NCBI GenBank assembly: GCA_963780795.1
Contig: CAWADH010000005.1
Coordinates: 248,001 to 312,000 of the forward strand
DNA: 64,000 nt
DNA from: DATJGR01 sp963780795
GTDB taxonomy: Bacteria; Pseudomonadota; Gammaproteobacteria; Pseudomonadales; Azotimanducaceae
Direction: 5' to 3'
The notes under the pieces are model-generated. The model was not told the DNA's origin. It did not search any database and worked only from the letters and a program-made list of their open reading frames with translations. Both the position numbers and the translations under genes were made by a program. Each line of letters opens with the position of its first letter. Positions within the stretch are counted from its first letter, which is position 1. This document shows positions 43,998 to 52,094 of the stretch, piece by piece.

Positions 43998-44326
43998 GGC
44001 AGCTTTCCACACTGGTTGGAAATCTGCTGGAACCGGTGATCGGCGGTGCCATCCAGCTTCCGGCCCTGCTTTCTTGAAAATCGGGCCGGCACTCAATGCG
44101 CTGTGTCGTAGCGATACGTCCGTTTCTACTAAGGCCTGCGCGTTTGTTGCCGCGCTTCCGGTTCGAAACAGCCTCTCGGAGGGGTCTGTCCTCGTCGGCG
44201 AGTGGCGCGGATGTTACGCATTCGGGTCTGCAGCCGCAATTTCGCCTGGTTGCGTGCCGGACCGGCATGAACCGTTTTTGTGAACTACTCTTCCGATATC
44301 CTCAAAGCGCCGGAAATCGCTGTCGC
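43998..44326. other. Intergenic region between aspartyl-tRNA synthetase and motA
   Basis: A 329-base divergent region. Short frames on both strands (plus 43996-44283, minus 43939-44268) match nothing I recognise. A TTCCGATA sequence near 44291, 28 bases before the motA start, resembles the -10 of sigma-28 flagellar promoters, but the matching -35 is poor. It probably carries both promoters. Confidence 0.3.
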
Positions 44327-45184
44327 ATGAATTTCCTGATCGGATTCGTCGTAGTTATGGGTTGCGTGCTGGGCGGATTCGTCATCTCCGGCGGTCACGT
44401 TCTCGCCCTGTGGCACCCGAGCGAACTGCTGGTGATCTTCGGCGCCGCCATGGGCGCGTTCATCATTTCGAACCCGATGAAGGTCATCAAAAAGGTCGGC
44501 AAGGACCTCGGCCTGCTGTTCAAGGGTTCGAAGTACAACAAACAGATGTACCTCGACGCGCTGTCGCTGATGTACGACCTGCTCAACAAGGCGCGCAAAG
44601 ACGGCATGGTGGCCCTCGAAGCCGACGTCGACGAACCCGAAAACAGCGCGATCTTCCAGAAGTACCCCAACGTCACGAAGAACCACCACGCGCTCGATTT
44701 CATCTGCGATTACCTGCGGATGATGGTCAGCGCGAAGCTCAATTCGTTCGAGATCGAAGCGTTGATGGACGTCGAACTCGATACGCACCACGAAGAAGGC
44801 CACGCGCCGTCGAGTGCGGTCACGCGCATCGCCGACGGTTTGCCGGGCTTCGGCATCGTGGCCGCCGTACTCGGCATCGTGATCACCATGGCATCGCTCA
44901 ACGACGGGGCCGAAGTCATCGGCCACAAGGTGGCCACCGCACTGGTCGGAACGTTCCTCGGCATCCTGCTCGCGTACGGCCTGGTTGGCCCGATGGCCAA
45001 CTACCTCGAATTCGCCGCGCGCGACGAATCGCAGTTCGTGAAAGTGCTGAAGACCTGTCTGATGGCGTCGATCCAGGGTTATCCGCCGCAGATCGCCATC
45101 GAGTTCGGCCGCAAGGCGATCTTCTCGACGGAACGCCCCGGCTTCCGCGAACTCGACGAACACATCAAGAACAACAAGGCCTGA
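44327..45184 (+). CDS. motA: Flagellar motor stator protein MotA
   Basis: A 285-aa inner-membrane protein with four hydrophobic helices and a large cytoplasmic loop between the second and third. The sequence GLPGFGIVAAVLGIVITMASLND and VATALVGTFLGILLAYGLVGPMANYLE is characteristic, as is LLVIFGAAMGAFIISNP in the first part. Stator MotA-MotB complexes use proton flow to turn the flagellum. The first M of the family is at 44327; upstream codons open to 44096 are not used. It precedes motB after 47 bases. Confidence 0.96.
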   Translation: MNFLIGFVVVMGCVLGGFVISGGHVLALWHPSELLVIFGAAMGAFIISNPMKVIKKVGKDLGLLFKGSKYNKQMYLDALSLMYDLLNKARKDGMVALEADVDEPENSAIFQKYPNVTKNHHALDFICDYLRMMVSAKLNSFEIEALMDVELDTHHEEGHAPSSAVTRIADGLPGFGIVAAVLGIVITMASLNDGAEVIGHKVATALVGTFLGILLAYGLVGPMANYLEFAARDESQFVKVLKTCLMASIQGYPPQIAIEFGRKAIFSTERPGFRELDEHIKNNKA

Positions 45185-45231
45185 CGTGATGCGTCGGAAC
45201 GCGGTCAACCCATCCGCATGCGAGTGCGACG

Positions 45232-46197
45232 ATGAGTGAGACGAACGCTCCGATCATCGTCATCAAGCGCGTCAAGAAAGGCGGCCACGGCCACCACGGC
45301 GGCGCCTGGAAAGTGGCGCTGGCCGATTTCGTCACCGCGATGATGGCGTTCTTCATGCTGCTGTGGCTGGTCGGTTCGACCACTCCCGAACAGAAGGCCG
45401 GCATCTCCGACTACTTCCAGAACCCCACCGCGATCGAAGGCGTCACCGGCGTTTCGAATTCGGCGATCGATCTCGGCGGCGGCATGATCGCAACGACGAG
45501 CAGCGATCACGTGCCGGATCCGGATGCGCCGCTCGACGACAATTCGAAGCAACTCGACATCGAAGCGGAAGCGCGCGCGCTCGAATACAAGCACCTCGAA
45601 GAGCTGAAGGAACAGATCGAGGCCGCGATCGACGCAAACCCCGACATCAAGCAGTTCCGCGATCAGATGTTGATCGACATCATGAGCGACGGCCTGCGCA
45701 TTCAGATCGTGGACAAGGACAACCGCTCGATGTTCGACAGCGGCAGCGCGTCGCTGAAGCCGTACACGATCAAGATCCTTGCCGCGATGGTTCCCGCGAT
45801 CGCGGGAATGACGAGCAAGGTGAGCCTGTCGGGGCACACCGACCAGGCGCCCTACATCAGCGCCGACGAGGAGTACTCGAACTGGGAACTGTCGGTAGAC
45901 CGCGCGAACGCTGCACGGCGCGCGCTCGTTTCTGCCGGATTTCCCGAAGACAAGATCGGTCGCGTCGTTGGGCTCGGCTCGTCGGTGCCGTTCGTCAAAG
46001 ACGATCCGCTCAACCCGATCAACCGGCGCATCTCGATGATCGTGCTGAACAAGAAAGCCGAAGAAGCGCTGACGCAGGAAGCGGGACCGGCGCTCGAAGT
46101 TCCCCCGCCGCCGGCGCGGCGCGCACCGCAGGAAGTGACACCCGTCGTCGCTCCTGGCGCAGGCACGGACTCACGCTCACGCCCGACAGCGGAGTAA
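45232..46197 (+). CDS. motB: Flagellar motor protein MotB
   Basis: A 321-aa protein with a cytoplasmic tail, a single membrane helix carrying the proton-binding Asp32 (WKVALADFVTAMMAFFMLLW), a periplasmic linker and an OmpA-type peptidoglycan-binding domain (VSLSGHTDQAPY ... ELSVDRANAARRALV ... NPINRRISMIVL). The last 50 residues are proline-rich. It anchors the stator to the cell wall. It is cotranscribed with motA. No other flagellar genes lie in the window. Confidence 0.97.
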   Translation: MSETNAPIIVIKRVKKGGHGHHGGAWKVALADFVTAMMAFFMLLWLVGSTTPEQKAGISDYFQNPTAIEGVTGVSNSAIDLGGGMIATTSSDHVPDPDAPLDDNSKQLDIEAEARALEYKHLEELKEQIEAAIDANPDIKQFRDQMLIDIMSDGLRIQIVDKDNRSMFDSGSASLKPYTIKILAAMVPAIAGMTSKVSLSGHTDQAPYISADEEYSNWELSVDRANAARRALVSAGFPEDKIGRVVGLGSSVPFVKDDPLNPINRRISMIVLNKKAEEALTQEAGPALEVPPPPARRAPQEVTPVVAPGAGTDSRSRPTAE

Positions 46198-46377
46198 GGC
46201 GGCGCCCCTCTGCACGCTCGTTTGTCTTCTCCGAAGACGATGCAGCGAAATAGTGCATTCGTCGGACCTGCGCGCACCATTTGTTGACACGACCAAACCC
46301 CAACGCGAGAATCCGCCGCGAATCGGGCCAGGACGGCTCGAGCGACGCAAGAACAATCAATCTCCAGAGGGATCATC

Positions 46378-46947
46378 ATGTTCCAGAAAGTCTCAGCAGT
46401 TGCTCTTCTCGCAGCGTCAATCGGATTCGCAGGAACGGCCAACGCAGGCAGCACCGGTCTCTACGTCGGCGGCAGCGTCGGACAAACCACAGTGAAAGCG
46501 TCAGCGAACGCAGGTCTCGCCGGTACGCTGCACTTCGACGAGGACGATACCGGCTACAAGCTTTTCGCCGGTTACATGCTGCTGCCGTTCCTCGGCTTCG
46601 AAGGCGGCTACACGAATCTGGGCAGCCCCAACAAGAACTTCAGCGGCGCGAGCGTCGACTTCGACGTGGATGGCTGGGAAGCATTCGTTGTCGGTGTGCT
46701 GCCGCTCGGTCCGGTGGATCTATTTGCGAAAGTGGGCGGCATTGAGATCAACGTCGACGCGAAGGTGAAGGCCGGCGGTAGCACGTTGGCCTCCGGTTCC
46801 GACAGCGACGAGAAGGCCGCCTATGGCGTCGGCGCGGCGTTCGGCCTCGGCGGCATCAAGATTCGTGCGGAGTACACCGCGTACGACGTCTCGAACAACA
46901 TCAACGATCTGTACATGGCTTCTGTAGGCGTGACCTACCAGTTCTGA
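46378..46947 (+). CDS. Outer-membrane beta-barrel protein
   Basis: A 189-aa protein with a signal peptide (FQKVSAVALLAASIGFAGTANA) and strands alternating with turns that end in VTYQF, the C-terminal pattern of outer-membrane barrels. Eight short strands, as in the OmpA membrane domain, fit the length. AGAGGGATCATC directly precedes the ATG. It probably has its own promoter in the 180-base gap after motB. Its function is unknown. Confidence 0.85.
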   Translation: MFQKVSAVALLAASIGFAGTANAGSTGLYVGGSVGQTTVKASANAGLAGTLHFDEDDTGYKLFAGYMLLPFLGFEGGYTNLGSPNKNFSGASVDFDVDGWEAFVVGVLPLGPVDLFAKVGGIEINVDAKVKAGGSTLASGSDSDEKAAYGVGAAFGLGGIKIRAEYTAYDVSNNINDLYMASVGVTYQF

Positions 46948-46966
46948 AATCGCGTCTGAGCAACAC

Positions 46967-47000
46967 GCGTTGTTATCGGGCGCGATCCCGATAACAACGC
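46967..47000 (+). terminator. Perfect 14-bp stem-loop after the beta-barrel gene
   Basis: GCGTTGTTATCGGG and CCCGATAACAACGC pair perfectly around CGCGAT, 19 bases after the stop. No T-run follows, but the position between convergent genes suggests transcription termination, possibly from both sides. Confidence 0.65.
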
Positions 47001-47014
47001 ATCAGAGCCGAACC

Positions 47015-47125
47015 TCAGCCGCCCGACATCTTCCCCTGCTTCTTCGCGCGCTTCTCGGCACGCTTCTCGGTGAGCGACTTTGCGGCCTTCTTCTTGTCTT
47101 GCTTCTTGCTGCGATGTTCTTTCAC
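47015..47125 (-). CDS. Lysine-rich 36-aa small protein
   Basis: A 36-residue, strongly basic protein starting KEHRSKKQDKKKAAKSLTEK and ending GKMSGG. About 15 of 36 residues are lysine or arginine, and the pattern EKRAEKRAKKQ suggests a charged helix. GTG at 47125 is preceded by AGGAGTCAGGGAC. It lies downstream of the holin-like gene on the same strand, 60 bases away. Small basic proteins of this type may bind RNA or ribosomes, but I cannot assign a role. Confidence 0.6.
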   Translation of the reverse strand: MKEHRSKKQDKKKAAKSLTEKRAEKRAKKQGKMSGG

Positions 47126-47185
47126 GTCCCTGACTCCTCTTTCGATGGCGACCGTGTCGAAGTCTCTACAATCGGCGCCGGCCGT

Positions 47186-47689
47186 TCAAGCATCCTTGCG
47201 ACGATTGAACAGCCGCGATGCGATCGCAATGATCGGTCCAATGCTCGACAGGCCGAAGTGCAACGGATCTCCCTTCGTGACGCGCGATATGCCTTCACCG
47301 ATGTTCCTCACCTGCTGCTGCAGATGACCGAGCTGCGCTTTCAGCCGGGCCGTGTCATTGGCGAGTTCCGCCAACGCTAACGCGCGCAATTCGTCGACCA
47401 TCGCCTCCTCCGACGTGGGCGTTCTAGGTTGCGCCTGCAGGAACAAAACCCAGGCGAGCGCGGCGTCGACGACCGCGAGGATCAAGGCCGCGATCGTCTG
47501 GCCGTACATCGACGCGAGCGCGTTGTACGCGCACAGATTCAGCATCGTAAACGCGAGCAACGCCAGCGCGATCGCGGCAGCGGTGAACGCCGCGGAGCGC
47601 GCGGCGTGCTTGGCACGAATGCGCAACCCGAGCGCCTCGGCGCGCAGCAGCAATGCCAGTCGTTGAAGCATAGGATCCATGTCGTGCAT
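47186..47689 (-). CDS. YqjE-like/holin-superfamily III membrane protein
   Basis: A 167-aa protein with two hydrophobic segments (AAFTAAAIALALLAFTMLNLCAY and IAALILAVVDAALAWVLFLQ) between charged helices, the layout of the Phage_holin_3_6/DUF1469 family that includes YqjE of E. coli. It is not a phage lysis protein in this context. It follows the YqjD-like gene after 9 bases as in yqjDE. It is probably an inner-membrane stress protein. Confidence 0.75.
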   Translation of the reverse strand: MHDMDPMLQRLALLLRAEALGLRIRAKHAARSAAFTAAAIALALLAFTMLNLCAYNALASMYGQTIAALILAVVDAALAWVLFLQAQPRTPTSEEAMVDELRALALAELANDTARLKAQLGHLQQQVRNIGEGISRVTKGDPLHFGLSSIGPIIAIASRLFNRRKDA

Positions 47690-47698
47690 CTCTGAAAT

Positions 47699-47986
47699 TT
47701 ATCTGGGAAGCAGTCGGCCCAGCAGCACACCGAGCGCGAAGATCGCGATCGCGGTTCCAGCCGGAATTTCCTGCAGGTGCTTTTCGAGCAGGTCGACGAA
47801 GCCGTCGAACTGATCTTTGATTTTGTCGACGGTTTCGGAGTCGACGCCAAAGTGCTCCAGATTGACGCCGCCCAACAGATCCGTTTGGCCGCTTGGTGCA
47901 GCGTCGGCAGTGTGTGGTATCTGTTTGGTGAGCGCCTCGATCTGGCTGCGAAGCGCTTCGATTTCGGTCTTCAGATCGTCGGCCAT
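47699..47986 (-). CDS. YqjD/ElaB-like (DUF883) protein
   Basis: A 95-aa protein with a helical N-terminus (DLKTEIEALRSQIEALTKQI, heptad-like) and a C-terminal membrane segment with the DUF883-type ending IPAGTAIAIFALGVLLGRLLPR (residues about 73-95). E. coli YqjD, ElaB and YgaM are C-tail-anchored and bind stationary-phase ribosomes. Its order with the YqjE-like gene supports this assignment. It is likely growth-phase regulated, although no promoter motif was identified. Confidence 0.75.
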   Translation of the reverse strand: MADDLKTEIEALRSQIEALTKQIPHTADAAPSGQTDLLGGVNLEHFGVDSETVDKIKDQFDGFVDLLEKHLQEIPAGTAIAIFALGVLLGRLLPR

Positions 47987-48068
47987 CGTGTACGTCCGGT
48001 TGCGCTGTGCAGGCTCTTATAAAGGATGCACGCCCGGCCCGCCAGCGCCGCGCGTTCCGGCGCCACGC

Positions 48069-48329
48069 TCATCCGCCGGAGAGAGCGTGCAGAATCATCA
48101 CTTCGTCCTCTGGCGCGAGCGCTTTACCGAGATCGGAAACCGATTCGCGATTCACGAACACGCGCATGTGCGGCCGCAGCACGTCGGCTTCGTTCACCAT
48201 CCGAAAACGAATACCCGGATAGCGCGCGTCCAGGTCGAGCAGCAGCGCCGCCACGGTAGCGCCGTTGGCTTCCACCGTGCTGGCGCCCGCCGTGTACGAA
48301 CGCAATACCGAAGGAATCCCGACCTTCAT
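48069..48329 (-). CDS. MoaD/ThiS-family ubiquitin-like sulfur carrier protein
   Basis: An 86-aa beta-grasp protein ending in Gly-Gly (VMILHALSGG), the feature needed for activation by adenylation in MoaD and ThiS. VFVNRESVSDLGKALAPEDEV is the usual region before the tail. The ATG overlaps the stop of the BNR protein gene (ATGA, 48326-48329), so the two are translationally coupled. No E1-like or molybdopterin synthase genes are near, so it is unlikely to serve cofactor synthesis in the standard way. Its partner is perhaps the BNR protein. Confidence 0.85.
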   Translation of the reverse strand: MKVGIPSVLRSYTAGASTVEANGATVAALLLDLDARYPGIRFRMVNEADVLRPHMRVFVNRESVSDLGKALAPEDEVMILHALSGG

Positions 48330-49552
48330 CGTTCTCGAGCGAAGTTCGCGACTTCCACCGAATAGACGTGCGGCAGATGGGCGGCGAGACAGCGCCAACT
48401 CTCGCCTTCGTCGACGCTCCCCCATACCTCGCCGTTAGTCGTGCCGAAATAGACGCCGATGTCGCGCTCCGCGTCCACGGCCATCGATTGTCGCAACACC
48501 GTGTACCAGGCACGCGCCGGAAAACCGCGGTCGAGCCGCGACCATGTCTCGCCGCCGTCGCGCGTTCGATACACCGCAGGTTTGCCGCCGGGACAGGTGC
48601 GCGGCCACACGTCGGTGCCATCCATCGGAAACACCCACGCCGTGTTCGGATCGCGCGGGTGCAGTGCGATCGGGAAGCCGATGTCGCCGATTTCGCGCGG
48701 CATGTTGTCGCCGATCCGCACCCATCGTGCTTCGGCACGGCGCATGCGGTAGATGCCGCAATGGTTCTGCTGATACAGCAGGTCCGGCGCCAACGGATGC
48801 AGCGTCATGCAATGAGGGTCGTAACCGAATTCCGGGTGCGGGTCGGGGCCGACCGGCGACAGCATGCCGGTGTTCAGCAGATGCCAGCTCGCGCCCTGAT
48901 CGTTCGATTCGAACACGCCGGCCGATCCGGTGCCGAAGTACATGTGCTTCGGATCGCGCGGGTCGATCAGAATCGAGTGGATCGGCGAACCGTCCGGATT
49001 GCGCTGCGTCATGTCGCCGGTCCACCTGATCCAGTTCGGATGGTCGTTCCATCCCGACACCGGCTGCCAGGTGTCGCCGCCGTCCTCCGACCGAAACAGT
49101 CCCTCGGGCGACGTGCCGGCATACCAGACACCCGGCTCGTCGGCGTGACCGGGCGTCAACCAGAACACGATTTCGACGGCGTTCGATTTGCGGTTGTCGT
49201 TCGGCTTCGAAAACGCCGGCGGTTTCGATGCTTCGCGCCAGCTGCGCCCGAAGTCCGTAGACCGGCACACGGTGGGGCCGAGGTGACCGGTGCGCAGGGC
49301 GACCAGCAGCGTGCGCTGGTCGCGCGGGTCGGCGACCGCGTGCTGGACGATGTGGCCGAGAAACGCCGGCCCATTGAGTTCGAACGTCTCGCGGTCCGCC
49401 GACGTCGTTAGGAAGAACACGCCCTTCTTCGTGCCGACCAGCAACGTCAGCCCCTGCAGGGCAAGCGGTTGGTGCCGATGCGTATCGAGCGGTGACGATT
49501 CGCCCAGCGGTTCGAACGCCCGGCTGCCGGGAGGAATGGTGGCTTCGCTCAT
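48326..49552 (-). CDS. BNR/sialidase-like beta-propeller protein
   Basis: A 408-aa protein of repeated BNR (Asp-box) elements, for example STDFGRSW, SEDGGDTW, SNDQGASW, TRDGGETW and SVDEGESW. These give a seven-bladed propeller as in sialidases and photosystem assembly factors, but no signal peptide and no sialidase active-site Arg triad was found. GGAGG lies 6 bases before the ATG at 49552. It is translationally coupled to the MoaD-like gene. The function is unknown. Confidence 0.85.
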   Translation of the reverse strand: MSEATIPPGSRAFEPLGESSPLDTHRHQPLALQGLTLLVGTKKGVFFLTTSADRETFELNGPAFLGHIVQHAVADPRDQRTLLVALRTGHLGPTVCRSTDFGRSWREASKPPAFSKPNDNRKSNAVEIVFWLTPGHADEPGVWYAGTSPEGLFRSEDGGDTWQPVSGWNDHPNWIRWTGDMTQRNPDGSPIHSILIDPRDPKHMYFGTGSAGVFESNDQGASWHLLNTGMLSPVGPDPHPEFGYDPHCMTLHPLAPDLLYQQNHCGIYRMRRAEARWVRIGDNMPREIGDIGFPIALHPRDPNTAWVFPMDGTDVWPRTCPGGKPAVYRTRDGGETWSRLDRGFPARAWYTVLRQSMAVDAERDIGVYFGTTNGEVWGSVDEGESWRCLAAHLPHVYSVEVANFARER

Positions 49553-49600
49553 CGGCGACCTCCACTTTCGATCGGCTGATCGACGGCGCAGCATTTGCCC

Positions 49601-49617
49601 GACTCCCGGCGGGAGTC
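49601..49617. terminator. Stem-loop between MFS and BNR genes
   Basis: GACTCCC-GGC-GGGAGTC is a perfect 7-bp hairpin 16 bases after the MFS stop and 48 bases before the BNR start on the minus strand. There is no T-run. It may partly end or stabilise the upstream transcript. Confidence 0.45.
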
Positions 49618-49633
49618 AAGGGTGGGCGGGCGG

Positions 49634-50923
49634 TCAGCGCGGTATGCCGCTCTTCGTCACGTTCTTCGCCAGGAGGGTATTTGCTTCGGTGCGGGCATGC
49701 CGGCGACCGAGCCCGATCGTGCCACCACCCACTGTGATCAATCCGACCGCGCACGCGAGCAGCGTCGTGCGCGTGTCGGTCAGGCTGACCATCCACGCTG
49801 CCGCGCTGACCGACACCAGCAGCGTCAGGCGCATCAGGAAATCGCGCAGACTGAACACCCGCGCTCGATGCGCGAGATCGGTACCTTCCTGCAACACCGT
49901 TTCGGTGAGCACCAGCGCCGGCGCAGCAAACAGTCCCAACAACAATGCTGAGCCGACGAACACCGCGAACAGCCGGCTCGTCGCGAACAACACCAGCGTG
50001 CATCCGGCAAGCGCGAGCCCTGCGCCAAGGACCAGCGCGCGCGGCAGCCGCTTGCCGCGCGTATTGATCCACCACGCGCCGATGCCACTGCCAACACCGA
50101 TCGCGAACAGCAATGCGCCGAGCCGCGACATGCCGGGCGCACTCGCCATCGCCTGGATGTGCTGGTTGCCGGCTACGTGCAGCACGCCGCCGGCGAACCA
50201 GACGGCTGCCAGCGCAAGCAGGCCGACTCCAACAGCCCGACTACGGCGCACGGCACCCAGCCCGGCGCCGACTTCTTCCAGATAGCCGCGCACGCTGATC
50301 GGAACCAGCCGGGCGTGGTGACCGGCCGCGCGATACGCAACGAGCGCGAGCCCGATCACCGAAATCAGATAACTCGCGGCATCGAGACGCATCGCGAACG
50401 CCCAACCCCAGCGGTCGATGATGTATCCGCCGAGCAGCGCGCCAATTGCAGTTGCGAGAATTCCTGCGCCGGCCAGCAGAGAGTTCGCCGCCAGCAGCTG
50501 ATCTGAGCGCACGACTTCCGGCAACAGCGCGCTCTTCGCCGGCAGAAATACGACGTTCACCGTGAACAGCGCGAACACCAGGGCGAACACGACGTCGGTG
50601 GAGTGCGTCAGCTGGAACAGAGTGGGAATGGCCAGCACGATCAACGCGCGCAGCGCATCGCTGACGACGAGCACGTGTTTCAGATTGTGACGGTCCACCC
50701 AGGCGCCGGTGAACGGCGCGAACAACAGCACCGGCGCGACCACGACGTTTGCGAACACGGCGAGCAGCGCGGCGTAACTCACCGCGGGATCGGTCTGACT
50801 GTGTTCGTAGAAGAGTCCGGCGAGCGCGAGGTAGGTGAACCGGTCGCCGGTGATCGAGAAGATCTGTCCCCACCACAACGATGCAAAGCTGCGCTGCCGG
50901 AACAACGAGCGGCTGGTGCTCAA
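49634..50923 (-). CDS. MFS transporter
   Basis: A protein of about 429 aa with 12 hydrophobic segments and an MFS_3-type N-terminus (SFASLWWGQIFSITGDRFTYLALAGL), plus VFLPAKSALLPEVVRSDQLLAANSL after the fourth to fifth helices. It belongs to drug/metabolite exporter-like MFS members. The start is uncertain: TTG at 50923 has GGAG directly before it, and no ATG or GTG lies in a suitable place. It ends the three-gene operon that starts with the acyltransferase; the gap to the glycosyltransferase is 10 bases. It may export the lipid or a precursor made by its partners. Confidence 0.85.
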   Translation of the reverse strand: MSTSRSLFRQRSFASLWWGQIFSITGDRFTYLALAGLFYEHSQTDPAVSYAALLAVFANVVVAPVLLFAPFTGAWVDRHNLKHVLVVSDALRALIVLAIPTLFQLTHSTDVVFALVFALFTVNVVFLPAKSALLPEVVRSDQLLAANSLLAGAGILATAIGALLGGYIIDRWGWAFAMRLDAASYLISVIGLALVAYRAAGHHARLVPISVRGYLEEVGAGLGAVRRSRAVGVGLLALAAVWFAGGVLHVAGNQHIQAMASAPGMSRLGALLFAIGVGSGIGAWWINTRGKRLPRALVLGAGLALAGCTLVLFATSRLFAVFVGSALLLGLFAAPALVLTETVLQEGTDLAHRARVFSLRDFLMRLTLLVSVSAAAWMVSLTDTRTTLLACAVGLITVGGGTIGLGRRHARTEANTLLAKNVTKSGIPR

Positions 50924-50933
50924 CTCCAGCCGC

Positions 50934-52094
50934 TCATGCCGCCGAACGCGCGGCTTGGCGAGTGCTCGACGACGATATCGGCGGCCGCGCGACGAGCGAC
51001 TGATACACCGCTTCGATCTGGTCGGTGACGCGCGGCCACGCGAACTCGAGCGCGCGCTTGCGACCGTTGATGCTGAGCGCGACGCGATGCTCCTCGTCTT
51101 CCACCAGGTCAGACAACGCATCGGCCAGCGAATCGACGTCGTTCGGTGCGTGCAGCACGCCGTTCTGGTTCGGAACCACCACCGAGCGATAGCCGGGAAT
51201 GTCGGAGCACACCACCGGCTTTCCAGCCGCCATCGCTTCGAGCAGCACGATGCCGAAACTCTCGTTGCCAGTGGCCGGCGACACGAAGATGTCTGCCGTT
51301 GCATACCAGCGCGGCAGGTCGTCCGCCGGAACGGCGCCGATGAACTCGACGTGCTGGCGCATGTCGGGACGCACCGCCGCTTCGAGTTTGTTGCGCAGGT
51401 ACGAGTCGCCGACGATCAGGAAACGGGCGCGTCCGCGCGTGCGCTCGATCACCTGCGGCACGGCCGCGACCAGATGATTTACGCCCTTGCGCGGATCGAG
51501 CCTGCCGACGAACACGATGTTGACCTTGTCCGGCGATTGCCATTGCTCGAACGGATCGTTGTCCGGATGAAAGCGGTCGACGTCGACGCCGTTCGGTATG
51601 ACGCGATACGTTCCGCCGAAATAGTGTTCCGCGCATTCCTCGGCGGTGGCCGACACCGCAATGCGTGCGCCGAGACGCGCCATGCGTCGCGCAAGAGGTC
51701 CTCTGAAAATCTCCTGCAGGCGATTGCGTCCCGTCATGTGGAACGTGCCCACCTGTGGACAGTCGGCTGCAGCGACGGCAAGCAGCGGCAGGCTCGGCGC
51801 CGCGGGACAATGCGTGTGAACGAGATCGAACGCGTGACGTCGGAACAGCGCTTTGAGCTGACCCTTGAGATTCCAGCCCATCGTGTAGTCGACGTACGCG
51901 CGGTTGTATGGGATCAGCACGTTGCGGCCGATCCGCTCTACCCGCAGGCCTGCATCGCGCTCGTTGTCGAAACGCGCGGTGATCACTCGCACATCGTGGC
52001 CGCGTCGCACCAGTTCCGTCGCCGTCGCGTGCACGTGTTCGGTGACGCCGCCAAAACGCGGGTAATAGGACTGCGTGACGATGCCGATCCTCAT
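50934..52094 (-). CDS. GT4-family glycosyltransferase (PimA/PimB-like)
   Basis: A 386-aa glycosyltransferase of family 4. It begins with RIGIVTQSYYPRFGGVTEHV, the acceptor loop of PimA-type enzymes, and has the sugar-nucleotide site EFIGAVPADDLPRWYATADIFVSPATGNESFGIVLLEAMA (given here by its ends: ADIFVSPATGNESFGIVLLE). IPNGVDVDRFHP and VNIVFVGRLDPRKGVNHL complete the fold. The EX7E motif is ESFGIVLLE. Its ATG shares ATGA with the acyltransferase stop. Together they suggest glycolipid synthesis at the inner membrane. Confidence 0.92.
   Translation of the reverse strand: MRIGIVTQSYYPRFGGVTEHVHATATELVRRGHDVRVITARFDNERDAGLRVERIGRNVLIPYNRAYVDYTMGWNLKGQLKALFRRHAFDLVHTHCPAAPSLPLLAVAAADCPQVGTFHMTGRNRLQEIFRGPLARRMARLGARIAVSATAEECAEHYFGGTYRVIPNGVDVDRFHPDNDPFEQWQSPDKVNIVFVGRLDPRKGVNHLVAAVPQVIERTRGRARFLIVGDSYLRNKLEAAVRPDMRQHVEFIGAVPADDLPRWYATADIFVSPATGNESFGIVLLEAMAAGKPVVCSDIPGYRSVVVPNQNGVLHAPNDVDSLADALSDLVEDEEHRVALSINGRKRALEFAWPRVTDQIEAVYQSLVARPPISSSSTRQAARSAA

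Noticed and set aside
44280..44326. Sigma-28 flagellar promoter upstream of motA
   Set aside because: A CCGATA-like -10 is present but the -35 TAAA at the right distance is missing, so I did not annotate it as a promoter.
47186..47689. Phage holin and prophage remnant
   Set aside because: The holin-superfamily match is to the YqjE-like host family, and no other phage gene is nearby.
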